NCBI RefSeq assembly: GCF_007679325.1
Contig: NZ_VEGI01000001.1
Location: 1,612,001 to 1,676,000 of the forward strand
Reading direction: 5' to 3'
DNA length: 64,000 nt
DNA from: Arthrobacter sp. U41
GTDB taxonomy: Bacteria; Actinomycetota; Actinomycetes; Actinomycetales; Micrococcaceae
Part shown: one piece after another, positions 52,840 to 62,186 of the stretch
How the letters are laid out: each line of letters starts with the position of its first letter
Numbering within the stretch: position 1 is the stretch's first letter
Program-made: the position numbers and the translations under genes
Notes under the pieces: generated by a model
Databases searched by the model: none
What the model was told of the DNA's origin: nothing
The model's input: only the letters and a program-made list of their open reading frames with translations

Positions 52840-54177
52840 ATGAGCAACGAAGCTCTGAAAATGCGTGGTCACGTCCACGGAACCAAGGACGCAAAGCGGG
52901 TCGCCGTCGGTTCCGGCGTCGGCGCAGTGATCGAGACATATGACTTCATCGGTTTCGGCACGGCAGCTGCGCTATATTTCGGCACAGCGTTCTTCCCGAC
53001 CGGCGACCCGGTCACTGGCACGCTCGCCGCCTTCGCCACCCTGGGCGTCGGCTTCGCCGCCCGGCCCATCGGCGGCATCATCGGCGGGCACCTGGGCGAC
53101 AAGGTAGGCCGCAAGCCGGTCCTCGTCGCATCGCTGATCCTCATGGGTGTGGCCACCTTCATGATCGGCCTGCTCCCCACCTACGAGCAGGTGGGCCTGC
53201 TGGCCCCGGCCCTGCTCGTCTTCGTGCGTATCGTCCAGGGCCTGGCCTTCGGCGCCGAATGGGGCGGCGCGATCCTGATGAGCTACGAACACGCGCCCTG
53301 GAAGTCCAAGGGCAAGTACACCGGCATCGTCCAGGCAGGCTTCCCCGTCGGGCTCCTTCTGGCCAACCTGGTGTTCCTCGTCAGCGTGAATCTGGGCGGC
53401 GAACTCGCCTGGCGCGTTCCGTTCCTGGCCAGCATCGTGCTGGTCGCCGTCGGCCTGATCATCCGCGCCAAGGTCCCCGAGTCCCCCGTCTTCGACGAGG
53501 TCAAGGACAGCGGCGCCATCGTTAAGTCCCCGATCACCGAGGTCATCAAGACCGACTGGCGCAACATCGTCAAAGGCATCGGCCTTCGCGTCGCCGAGAC
53601 CGCCGGCTACGCCGTCTCCATCACCTACATGATTTCCTACCTCCACACCGAACAGCTCGCTGACAAGACCCAGACCCTCGTGGCCCTCTGCATCGCCTCG
53701 GCCCTCGGCATCTTCGCCACCCAGGCCTGGGCCCGCCTCACGGATAGGATCGGCCGCCGCCCCCTCTACATCTGGTCCTGCGCCTTCGCCCTACTGTTCG
53801 GCATCCCGATGTTCCTGCTGGTCAACACCGGCCTGTTCATCGCTATCATCGCCACGATCACCATCTCCTACGCTGTCTGCCAGAACTCCCTCGCCGGCGC
53901 ACAGGGCGCCTGGTTCCCCGAACTGTTCCAGGCCAAGACCCGCTCCTCCGGCGCCTCCCTTGCGTACCAGATTTCGGCCATGGTCTCCGGCTTCACCCCC
54001 TTCATCACCACGCTGCTGTTCGTCAGCTTCGGCTGGATGGGCCCGGCACTGCTCTTCAGCACCTACGCCGCGATCGGCCTCTGGGCCGCCCTCGTCACCA
54101 AGGAAACCTGGGGCAAGCGCGAGCGTGAACTGGCCGATGAGGCCACGAAAAGCACCCCCACGCACGTAAACGCCTAG
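52840..54177 (+). CDS. MHS-type MFS transporter (metabolite:H+ symporter)
   Basis: 445 residues from ATG 52840, with GAAAGGA upstream. Twelve-helix MFS of the shikimate/proline/osmolyte (MHS) group: VIETYDFIGFGTAAALYFGT at the first helix, GGHLGDKVGRKPVLVASL as the signature loop, RIVQGLAFGAEWGGA in helix 4. It imports a small acidic or polar carbon source. First gene of the operon with the split transketolase, 73 nt upstream. Confidence 0.85.
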   Translation: MSNEALKMRGHVHGTKDAKRVAVGSGVGAVIETYDFIGFGTAAALYFGTAFFPTGDPVTGTLAAFATLGVGFAARPIGGIIGGHLGDKVGRKPVLVASLILMGVATFMIGLLPTYEQVGLLAPALLVFVRIVQGLAFGAEWGGAILMSYEHAPWKSKGKYTGIVQAGFPVGLLLANLVFLVSVNLGGELAWRVPFLASIVLVAVGLIIRAKVPESPVFDEVKDSGAIVKSPITEVIKTDWRNIVKGIGLRVAETAGYAVSITYMISYLHTEQLADKTQTLVALCIASALGIFATQAWARLTDRIGRRPLYIWSCAFALLFGIPMFLLVNTGLFIAIIATITISYAVCQNSLAGAQGAWFPELFQAKTRSSGASLAYQISAMVSGFTPFITTLLFVSFGWMGPALLFSTYAAIGLWAALVTKETWGKRERELADEATKSTPTHVNA

Positions 54178-54250
54178 CCACACGCCACTCACCTACCCGG
54201 GCCTCGCGGCCTTACCGGCGGCCCAGCCCGCCACACAGAAAGGGACAATC

Positions 54251-55162
54251 GTGGTTCTCATCCAAGAAACACAAGCACACGGCCAAGCCCCCGGCGACGC
54301 CGGGGAAACTGCGACCGAGCGCCTCGAACGCGTCAGTGCCGCCGCGTACCGGATCCGGCACCACGCCCTGAACATGGGCGAGGTACAGGGCCAGGGCTAC
54401 GTCGGCCAGGCCCTCGGCGCGGCGGACATGTTCGCCGCGGTCTACGCGGACCAGCTCCGGCTCGAGCCCGCAGACCCCGAATGGGAAGGGCGCGACCGGT
54501 TCCTGCTCTCCACCGGGCACTACGCGATCGGGCACTACGCGGCGCTGGCCGAGGCCGGTATCGTGCCGGTCGAGGAGCTCGAGACCTACGGTTCAGACGA
54601 TTCCCGGCTGCCCATGTCCGGGATGTCCACGTACACCCCCGGCATGGAAATCTCCGGCGGCTCCCTGGGCCACGGCCTCACTATCGCCGTTGGAATGGCG
54701 CTGGGCCTCCGCTACAAGGGTTCGACGGCGAGGGTCTACAACTTCCTCTCCGACGGCGAGCTGGATGAAGGATCCACTTGGGAGGCCGCGATGGGCGCAC
54801 ACCACCACCAGCTGGGCGATCTCACCGCCATGGTGGACATCAACGCGCTGCAGGCTGACGGCAAGACGGACAGCGTGCTACGCACCGAGCCCGTCACCGA
54901 AAAGTGGGAGTCCTTCGGCTGGTACACGCAGCGGGTGGACGGCAACGACATGTCAGCCCTGCTGGCAGCGTTCGACAACGCGGCCGCCCAGGCCGCCGCC
55001 GTCGGACGCCCTTCCGTGATCCTGTGCGACACGAAGGTGGGCCGCGGCGTTCCGCTGCTCGAGGACCGCGAAAAGGCGCACTTCATGCGCATCGAAGAAC
55101 ACGAATGGCAGCTCTGCCGCGAGCAGCTGACCGCAGGATACAAACGAAAGGCTGCCCGATGA
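54251..55162 (+). CDS. Transketolase-like enzyme, N-terminal (TPP-binding) subunit
   Basis: 303 residues from GTG 54251, after AAAGGGA. The TPP-binding motif is LSDGELDEGSTWEAAMGAHH, ending in MVDINALQADG. The early LLSTGHYAIGHYAALAEAG is the usual transketolase helix with catalytic histidine. The protein stops where full-length transketolase continues, and the second half is the next gene (ATGA overlap). Split transketolases often serve dedicated catabolic routes, such as apulose-4-phosphate cleavage; the actual substrate is unknown here. Confidence 0.85.
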   Translation: MVLIQETQAHGQAPGDAGETATERLERVSAAAYRIRHHALNMGEVQGQGYVGQALGAADMFAAVYADQLRLEPADPEWEGRDRFLLSTGHYAIGHYAALAEAGIVPVEELETYGSDDSRLPMSGMSTYTPGMEISGGSLGHGLTIAVGMALGLRYKGSTARVYNFLSDGELDEGSTWEAAMGAHHHQLGDLTAMVDINALQADGKTDSVLRTEPVTEKWESFGWYTQRVDGNDMSALLAAFDNAAAQAAAVGRPSVILCDTKVGRGVPLLEDREKAHFMRIEEHEWQLCREQLTAGYKRKAAR

Positions 55163-56151
55163 GCACGTCGACCGCACCCAAGCTGAAGACCTCGGCCATG
55201 ATCGCGTCCTTCGCCGATCCGGGCCAGAAGACCGCCTCCGCACCGTTCGGCCACGCCCTGGTCAAGGCCGCGCAGGAGGACGACAGGATCGTTGGCCTCA
55301 CCGCCGACCTGGGCAAGTACACGGACATGCACATCTTCGCGCAGGCCTTCCCGGAGCGGTTCTTCCAAATGGGCATGGCCGAGCAGCTGCTCTTCGGGGC
55401 CGCCGCCGGATTCGCCGAGACCGGGCTGGTGCCGTTCGCGTCCACCTATTCCGTGTTCGCGGCCCGGCGCGCCTACGACTTCCTCTGCCTGGACAGCGCC
55501 GAACCCAACCTCAATGTCAACATCGTCGGCGGGCTCCCGGGCTTGACCACCGGCTACGGACCCAGCCACCAGGCCACGGAGGACATGGCGATCTTCCGCG
55601 GCATGCCCAACCTGACCATTGTGGATCCGTGCGACTCCATCGACATTGAACAGGCCGTCCCCCAGCTCGCGGCCAGCGAGGGGCCCACCTACCTGCGGCT
55701 GCTGCGCGGCAACGTCCCCACCGTCCTGGACGAATACGATTACACCTTCGAACTCGGCAAGGCCAAGGTGCTGCGCGGTGGCGCCGACGTCGTTTTCGTC
55801 TCCAGCGGGCTGATGACCATGCGGGCGCTCCAGGCCGCCAAGGCACTGGCCGGGCACAACGTCGACGTCGCCGTCGTCCACACGCCCACCATCAAGCCGT
55901 TCGACGCCGAAACTGTCCTGGCCGAGCTCAACACCGACCGGCTCGCGGTGACGCTGGAAAACCACAGCGTGATCGGAGGCCTGTTTGAAACGGTCGCCTC
56001 CGCCGTCGTCACCGCAGGACTCGGCAAGAAGGTGGTCCCCGTCGCGCTGCCGGACGAGTTCCTCGACGCCGGCGCCCTCCCCACCCTGCACGAGCGCTAC
56101 GGCCTGACGGTTCAGCGGATCGTAGCGAAGGTCCTCGCCGAACTCGGCTAG
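55159..56151 (+). CDS. Transketolase-like enzyme, C-terminal (PYR/C) subunit
   Basis: 330 residues from ATG 55159, overlapping the previous stop. Pyrimidine domain with FFQMGMAEQLLFGAAAGFAE, where the conserved Glu activates TPP, then TGYGPSHQATEDMAIFRGMP and the C-terminal domain (VTLENHSVIGGLFETVASAV). It forms the heterotetramer with the N-terminal subunit. A 10-bp hairpin 18 nt after the stop ends the operon. Confidence 0.85.
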   Translation: MSTSTAPKLKTSAMIASFADPGQKTASAPFGHALVKAAQEDDRIVGLTADLGKYTDMHIFAQAFPERFFQMGMAEQLLFGAAAGFAETGLVPFASTYSVFAARRAYDFLCLDSAEPNLNVNIVGGLPGLTTGYGPSHQATEDMAIFRGMPNLTIVDPCDSIDIEQAVPQLAASEGPTYLRLLRGNVPTVLDEYDYTFELGKAKVLRGGADVVFVSSGLMTMRALQAAKALAGHNVDVAVVHTPTIKPFDAETVLAELNTDRLAVTLENHSVIGGLFETVASAVVTAGLGKKVVPVALPDEFLDAGALPTLHERYGLTVQRIVAKVLAELG

Positions 56152-56169
56152 GCCGGGCCGCGCAGCCGA

Positions 56170-56201
56170 AGCGCGGAGCCGGCACATGCCTGCTCCGCGC
56201 T
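56170..56201 (+). terminator. Hairpin terminator of the transporter/transketolase operon
   Basis: AGCGCGGAGC (56170-56179) pairs with GCTCCGCGCT (56192-56201), 12-nt loop. It separates the operon from the regulator gene. Confidence 0.65.
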
Positions 56202-56213
56202 CCTGGCGTAACA

Positions 56214-56247
56214 TCGACAGTTAACACACCACGGTAAACAGTCGACC
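56214..56247. promoter_or_regulatory. FadR/GntR-type operator before the regulator gene
   Basis: CGACAGTTAACAC and GGTAAACAGTCGACC form an inverted, slightly degenerate pair that repeats the GTTAACAGTCGAC element found at 52708-52795. It is consistent with autoregulation by the GntR protein. Confidence 0.55.
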
Positions 56248-56270
56248 ACTGACAGCGAGGAACCACCACG

Positions 56271-56930
56271 ATGGCCGGAGCAACAGCACCCCTGCTGGGA
56301 CTGCAAAAGAAAAGCCTCCGCGAGCAGGCCCTTGCTGCGCTGCGCACCGCCATCACCAGCGGCGAACTGGCACCCGGACGGCACCTGGTGGAAACGGAAC
56401 TGTCCGACATGCTCCAGATCAGCCGCGGCACCCTCCGCGAAGCGTTGCGGCAGCTCGAACAGGAAGGACTGCTCTCCGCCGGCCCGCGCGGGCGGCTGTC
56501 CGTCCGCCACCTCGACGAGAAAGAGATCAAAGATATATTCGCCGTACGCGCGGCGTTGGAATCGTTGGCCGCCCGCACACTGTGCGAGCTGCCCGACCGC
56601 ATGCGGGCGATCGAAGCCCTGCATCTGGCAATCGACGCCATGGAAAACGGCCAGGACGCCTCACTGGAGGAGCGGATAGAATCCGATATGGAATTCCACC
56701 GCACTCTGTGCCGGCTCACCGGCAACGAGACACTGCTTCACTCTTGGACCGCGCTCGAAGGCTCCATCCGCATGTCCATCATGTTCGGAGGGCTGGAAAA
56801 GGGCGTCAAGAACATGAGCGTCAAACGCCACCGCGACATCGTGGCCGCCATCGAAACCGGCGACGCTTCCCTGGCCCGGCAGACCATCCGCGAGCACATG
56901 GACACCGCCGCAGACAACCTCGTGGCATAG
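56271..56930 (+). CDS. GntR-family regulator, FadR subgroup
   Basis: 219 residues from ATG 56271. N-terminal winged helix (SLREQALAALRTAITSGEL, LVETELSDMLQISRGTLREA) and an all-helical FCD effector domain (IFAVRAALESLAARTL, MEFHRTLCRLTGNETL, HRDIVAAIETGDASLA). Histidine/Asp residues fit the metal-dependent acid-binding pocket. It almost certainly controls the SDR, MHS and transketolase genes through the shared operators. Confidence 0.9.
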   Translation: MAGATAPLLGLQKKSLREQALAALRTAITSGELAPGRHLVETELSDMLQISRGTLREALRQLEQEGLLSAGPRGRLSVRHLDEKEIKDIFAVRAALESLAARTLCELPDRMRAIEALHLAIDAMENGQDASLEERIESDMEFHRTLCRLTGNETLLHSWTALEGSIRMSIMFGGLEKGVKNMSVKRHRDIVAAIETGDASLARQTIREHMDTAADNLVA

Positions 56931-57061
56931 CAGGAGGGGCCAACAGGTCCGTCCACAACGGAACGCCGGCTCCTGGGCCGCGTAACGGGATTTGCCATTA
57001 CCTGCACCGATAGACAAATTTCGGCGCGCCAAAAAATTTCGCCATAGCCGAAGGAGCGCAT

Positions 57062-57367
57062 ATGTCCCAGAAAACAGCCGCTCAAATCCCAGCCGAATTC
57101 CTCGTCCCCCGCTGGGAACTGCTCAGGACGCACGACCGTATTCTGATTCAGTTCAAGACAGGAGACCAACAGCCTGGAATTGTTGACGAGGTCTTCGTCA
57201 AGGGACGCATTTTGTGGATCTGGCCGCCGGGACCAAAGGTGAGGCAGCTCATTCACCTGGCAGATATCGGTCATATACGGTGCAGCAGCGCCGACTACAA
57301 CCCTGCTAGATTGGCGGCTCTGCTGCAGAGCTGCCCCAGCCGCATACGTGCCTTAAGTACGAAGTGA
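57062..57367 (+). CDS. Small uncharacterised protein
   Basis: 101 residues from ATG 57062, with AAGGAG 7 nt upstream. Beta-rich central part (RILIQFKTGDQQPGIVDEVF, GRILWIWPPGPKVRQLIHLA) and a helical C-terminus. No family recognised. Isolated between the GntR gene and the minus-strand cysteine-rich gene. Confidence 0.6.
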   Translation: MSQKTAAQIPAEFLVPRWELLRTHDRILIQFKTGDQQPGIVDEVFVKGRILWIWPPGPKVRQLIHLADIGHIRCSSADYNPARLAALLQSCPSRIRALSTK

Positions 57368-57459
57368 GGTTACCGAATATGGCCTCGACCCGTGTTCCGG
57401 CTTGAGCGAGGCGAAGCCACGCCGTTAGACGATTCGGGTGAGGCTCTGGAGGGGAAAGC

Positions 57460-57627
57460 TTAGCGGCCGAAGAGCTTTGCGAAGAAGCCGGTCTTGGTGC
57501 TGACTTCACCCTCGTGACCCTTGCAGCGGTCGGCGCTCTTGACGCCCCGCATGACCTGGTCAACGTGCTGGCCGCAGCCGGCCCAAGTGGTCTTATCGCA
57601 TTTCTTGCATGCAACCTGTCGGCACAT
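57460..57627 (-). CDS. Small cysteine-rich actinobacterial protein
   Basis: 55 residues from ATG 57627, preceded by AAGGAG. MCRQVACKKCDKTTWAGCGQ holds four cysteines including a CxxC pair, followed by HVDQVMRGVKSADRCKGH. This compact motif is familiar from small hypothetical proteins of actinobacteria, probably metal- or persulfide-binding. Its promoter overlaps a perfect CsoR/CstR-like palindrome. Confidence 0.75.
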   Translation of the reverse strand: MCRQVACKKCDKTTWAGCGQHVDQVMRGVKSADRCKGHEGEVSTKTGFFAKLFGR

Positions 57628-57659
57628 CTGGTTCTCCTTTTGGTAGGTCTGTTGCAACT

Positions 57660-57678
57660 ACTATACCCCTAGGGGTAT
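57660..57678 (-). promoter_or_regulatory. Perfect palindrome of CsoR/CstR type overlapping a promoter
   Basis: ATACCCCTAGGGGTAT at 57663-57678 is fully self-complementary. TATAGT (57665-57660, minus strand) is a -10 element abutting it for the cysteine-rich gene. The alternating A/T ends around G/C tracts are the hallmark of DUF156-family (CsoR, CstR, RcnR) operators. No such regulator is encoded in this window. Confidence 0.65.
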
Positions 57679-57773
57679 CCGCTCTAAAATCACGGGCGTG
57701 GGAACACCCCGTTGCCTGCCGGCGTTGGTTCCGTACAGTGGCACCAGCGCCGCGCCGCTCCTGCACGAACTGA

Positions 57774-58640
<867 letters not shown>

Positions 58641-58648
58641 GTCCTCGT

Positions 58649-58683
58649 CCCGCCGCCGCCGGTTGGATCCGTGCGGCGGCGGG
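58649..58683 (+). terminator. 11-bp perfect hairpin after the hydrolase gene
   Basis: CCCGCCGCCGC (58649-58659) pairs with GCGGCGGCGGG (58673-58683) around a 13-nt loop. The rest of the 306-bp gap to 58946 holds no gene I can support. Confidence 0.65.
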
Positions 58684-58946
58684 GTGGACATGTCCCCAGC
58701 CCAACGGGTCGCAGCAGGGGAATGAGGGCTGGCGCGGCGGCCGAAGCAGGAGGACCATAGATATACCGGGCCGAGTAAGTACCACCAGCGGGCCCCGGAT
58801 CCAAGCCCCGCAGAATACGGGGTGCTATTCGAAAATGGACGGAATCGCTACCGCCTCGATTGCTCCTCGTTCGACGCGCAACCGTCGCCGTCAAAGCACC
58901 GTCCGATATTGGTGATTCGCATCATTAATGTAGGAGCAAGAAAACA

Positions 58947-59426
58947 ATGTCCATCACTCCAACCGCCAAGAAAACCCCCACCTGGCGGTCAAGGCTGGCC
59001 TTATTCTCGGCCATCGGCATCGGAATAACGGGGGTTCCGCTGGCACTGGCGGCACCGGCCCAGGCCGAGACGTCGTACCGCGGGTGTACAGTCGATCCCC
59101 TCGAGCCCCAGTCACGTGGCAACGGCAGAGTGGATTTTAAGATCAAGGTCCACTGCCGTGACGGCCGGACCGTACAAATCCGGCAACTGCGCTTCGAGGA
59201 CGAACGCCGCAACGACCACTACCTGGGTTCATCGTGGTTCAGGGAGTCCTTCGACCGCCATGACAAGGCGGTCACACTGCACAGCTACGACTGGGTACCG
59301 AACTATGATCGCCGCGGCCCCGAAAAGGTGTACCACTTGGTCTCCTTCAGGGTCAGCACAGACCATGGACGCTGGTCCAACTGGACACACTGGGAGGAGA
59401 GCGACCTGGAGACAGTGCGCCGCTGA
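58947..59426 (+). CDS. Small secreted protein
   Basis: 159 residues from ATG 58947, with AGGAG 10 nt upstream. The signal peptide ends ALAAPAQA near residue 41. The mature 118 residues are basic and rich in Arg/His/Tyr/Trp, with a cysteine pair (GCTVDP, VHCRDG) that probably forms a disulfide. No family recognised; a surface or antimicrobial-type role cannot be told from sequence. Confidence 0.65.
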   Translation: MSITPTAKKTPTWRSRLALFSAIGIGITGVPLALAAPAQAETSYRGCTVDPLEPQSRGNGRVDFKIKVHCRDGRTVQIRQLRFEDERRNDHYLGSSWFRESFDRHDKAVTLHSYDWVPNYDRRGPEKVYHLVSFRVSTDHGRWSNWTHWEESDLETVRR

Positions 59427-59462
59427 TCCACCGGGATGCCTGCGCCGGCGAGTGCGCATCGG

Positions 59463-59487
59463 GAGCCAGAGGATTTCCCTCTGGCTC
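59463..59487 (+). terminator. Hairpin terminator after the secreted protein gene
   Basis: GAGCCAGAGG (59463-59472) pairs with CCTCTGGCTC (59478-59487) around a 5-nt loop, followed by TCCCTTG. Confidence 0.6.
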
Positions 59488-59523
59488 TCCCTTGTGGGCG
59501 GAGGGACCGTCGAAATACTCCAA

Positions 59524-59550
59524 TTGAGTTAGGTTAGCTTTACCTACTAT
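59524..59550 (+). promoter_or_regulatory. Promoter with DtxR/IdeR-type iron box
   Basis: TTAGGTTAGCTTTACCTA at 59529-59546 matches the DtxR/IdeR consensus (TTAGGTTAGCCTAACCTAA) closely. TTGAGT (59524-59529) and TACTAT (59545-59550) could be the -35 and -10, so the box covers the promoter. The GTG start is 10 nt downstream, giving an almost leaderless mRNA. The gene should be repressed when iron is plentiful. Confidence 0.75.
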
Positions 59551-59560
59551 CCTGCAGGGC

Positions 59561-62182
59561 GTGACTGTACAGCCAGAACTGATCGGAGTCTCGTTCGCCG
59601 CCCGGCTGGCTGGCTTCGGAGACCGCACCGCCATTAGAACCAAAGGCCACTCGGTGAGCTATGCCGAACTGGCCCGCCGCGTCGCTGACACGGCCCGCTC
59701 CTTCGGACCCGACCGTCGACTAATCGCCCTCGAGGCTGAAAACACGCTGGCGTCCGTGGTGGTCTATCTCGCCGCCCTGTCCTCCGGCAATCCGCTCCTT
59801 ATCCTGCCCACGGGCGACGGCGCCGAGGCGCTCGTTCAGGCGTACGACCCGGATATCGTAGTCCGCGCGTCCGACGGCGAGGCGGTGCCGGAAGTGCGCC
59901 GGGAAGATTCCCGGCATGACCTGCACCCTGATCTGGCGCTTCTGCTAAGCACTTCCGGATCCACCGGCTCACCCAAACTTGTCCGGCTGTCCGCCGATTC
60001 CCTGCAGGCAAATGCCGCAGCGATTGCCCAGTATCTGCACCTACGTCCCAGCGACACGGCCGCCACCACACTGCCCCTCTCGTACTGCTACGGCATGAGT
60101 GTGGTGAACAGCCACCTCCTGGTGGGCGCGTCCCTGGAGTTGACCGATCTCTCGGTGGTAGACCCGTGCTTCTGGGAACTGGCCCGCGCCGCAGAGGTGA
60201 CATCCTTCGCAGCTGTGCCCTACACCTTCGATCTGCTCGAGCGCGTGGGATTTGAACACATGAACCTGCCCAGCTTGCGCTATATCACCCAGGCGGGAGG
60301 GCGGCTCGATCCGGACCGGGTGCGTGCTTACGCAGAAATGGGCCAGCGGCAGGGCTGGGATCTATTCGTTATGTACGGCCAGACCGAGGCCACGGCCCGG
60401 ATGGCCTATTTACCACCCGACCAGGCCGCGGAGCATCCCGACGCCATCGGGGTTCCCGTCCCTGGCGGATCCTTCCGACTGGAGCCCGTGCCCGGGCTGG
60501 ATGACTGCGAGCTTGTCTACACCGGACCCAACGTCATGCTGGGGTACGCCGAACGGCCCGAGGATCTCGCCCTGGGCCGAGTCATCACGGAACTTCACAC
60601 CGGCGACCTGGCCCGTCGCGGGACCGAGGGCCTCTACGAGATCGTGGGCAGGCGCAGCCGCTTCGTCAAAATCGTCGGTCTCCGGGTTGACCTGGGCCAA
60701 GTTGAACGCCTGTTGGCGAACCTCGGCGTGACCGCCGCGGCAGCCGGATCGGACGACGTCGTGGTCGCTGCAGTGGAAGGCAGCCACGACCTACCCCTGA
60801 TCGCCAAGGCCCTGGCCCAGGATCTGGGCGTGCCGCGCGCCGCCGTCGAACTCCACTCCGTACAGGCGATACCGCGCCTGGTCAACGGGAAGCCGGACTA
60901 CCCCGCCTTGCTGGCCCTGGCGACCAGCGGAGAAGACGGCGCCAACGGTGCTCATCTGGGGACGCCCCCGGGAGAACGTCCGGCCGATGTCAGGTCGATA
61001 TTCGCGGAGGTTCTTGAACAGGAAAACATCGCCGATACGGACACCTTCGTTTCCCTGGGCGGTGACTCCCTGTCCTACGTCGCAGCTTCGGTCCGGCTGG
61101 AACGCACGCTGGGCTATATTCCTCAGGGGTGGCACCTGATACCTGTCTGTGAGCTTTCCCTTGCTCCGCACCACCCGCAGGGTCAGGCGGCCGAGGCGTC
61201 AGACGAGCCTGCAGGGCAGCGGGCGGGCCGGCCGGTGTCCACTACGCGCGGCTGGCACCGGCGGATCCTTGCCCCCATGGAAACGGGAATCGCGCTCCGC
61301 GCCATAGCCATCATCTTCATCGTCTCCACGCACATCGGGTTCTTCACATGGGAAGGCACCGCCCACGTGCTTATGGCCGTCGCTGGCTACAACTTTGCCC
61401 GCTTCCAACTGGTCGGCACGCGCGGTACGCGGTTCCGACGGCAGCTGCGAAGCGTAGCCCGGATCGTCGCGCCCAGCGTCGCGGTCATCGGACTCGCCTT
61501 CGCGGTCACAGATTCCTACACGTGGGCCAACGTCTTCCTGCTGAACCCCCTCCTTGGGCCGGAAGGGTGGACCGACTACTCCCGATTCTGGTTTATCGAG
61601 ATCCTGGTCCACATCCTGGTCGGCCTCGCCCTCCTTCTGGCAATACCGGCCGCAGACCGCGCGCAGCGAAGGTGGCCATTGGCTTTCCCCCTCGCCCTGG
61701 TGGCCGCTGACCTGCCGCTGCTCTTCGAGTTAATCGATAGCCGCTACCCGGGCCAGGGCCCGGTCCTGTGGTTGTTCGGACTTGGTTGGGCTGCTGCCGA
61801 GTCGCGCACACTGTGGCAACGGGCCGCCGTCACAGCAGTGGCCCTGCTGACGGTCCCTGGATCCTTCGACGATCCGTACCGTAGCGCAACGATCCTGGCG
61901 GGATTCCTCATCCTGCTCTGGATGCCCACACTGGCAGTACCGCGCGGACTCCACCGAATCACCGCCCTGCTGGCAAGTGCCTCGTTGTATATCTACGTCA
62001 CCCACTGGCTGGTCTACCCGCTCTTCGACCCGACAGACAAAGCCCTGGCAGTGGCTGCATCACTGGCGGCCGGGATCCTGTACTGGGCCGCAGCCACCCG
62101 GGCCGTGGCATCCATCGAGCGCCGGCTTCGGTCGCGGCGGGGCTACAGACTCAGCCGCGTCGTGGTGGCACGGAAAGGCTGA
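59561..62182 (+). CDS. Adenylation - carrier - membrane acyltransferase fusion protein
   Basis: 873 residues from GTG 59561. Residues 1-455 are an AMP-forming adenylation domain: STSGSTGSPKLVR near 130-142, MYGQTEATAR at 271-280, HTGDLARRG near 346, and the catalytic Lys444 in NGKPDY. A carrier domain follows with LGGDSLSYV, where Ser503 would take the phosphopantetheine arm. From about 575 onward there are some ten hydrophobic segments starting ALRAIAIIFIVSTHIG, the start of a membrane acyltransferase-3-like domain, ending in VTHWLVYPLF. The protein could activate, load and transfer an acyl or aminoacyl group at the membrane. The iron box implies a part in iron acquisition (inference). Confidence 0.85.
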   Translation: MTVQPELIGVSFAARLAGFGDRTAIRTKGHSVSYAELARRVADTARSFGPDRRLIALEAENTLASVVVYLAALSSGNPLLILPTGDGAEALVQAYDPDIVVRASDGEAVPEVRREDSRHDLHPDLALLLSTSGSTGSPKLVRLSADSLQANAAAIAQYLHLRPSDTAATTLPLSYCYGMSVVNSHLLVGASLELTDLSVVDPCFWELARAAEVTSFAAVPYTFDLLERVGFEHMNLPSLRYITQAGGRLDPDRVRAYAEMGQRQGWDLFVMYGQTEATARMAYLPPDQAAEHPDAIGVPVPGGSFRLEPVPGLDDCELVYTGPNVMLGYAERPEDLALGRVITELHTGDLARRGTEGLYEIVGRRSRFVKIVGLRVDLGQVERLLANLGVTAAAAGSDDVVVAAVEGSHDLPLIAKALAQDLGVPRAAVELHSVQAIPRLVNGKPDYPALLALATSGEDGANGAHLGTPPGERPADVRSIFAEVLEQENIADTDTFVSLGGDSLSYVAASVRLERTLGYIPQGWHLIPVCELSLAPHHPQGQAAEASDEPAGQRAGRPVSTTRGWHRRILAPMETGIALRAIAIIFIVSTHIGFFTWEGTAHVLMAVAGYNFARFQLVGTRGTRFRRQLRSVARIVAPSVAVIGLAFAVTDSYTWANVFLLNPLLGPEGWTDYSRFWFIEILVHILVGLALLLAIPAADRAQRRWPLAFPLALVAADLPLLFELIDSRYPGQGPVLWLFGLGWAAAESRTLWQRAAVTAVALLTVPGSFDDPYRSATILAGFLILLWMPTLAVPRGLHRITALLASASLYIYVTHWLVYPLFDPTDKALAVAASLAAGILYWAAATRAVASIERRLRSRRGYRLSRVVVARKG

Positions 62183-62186
62183 CAAC

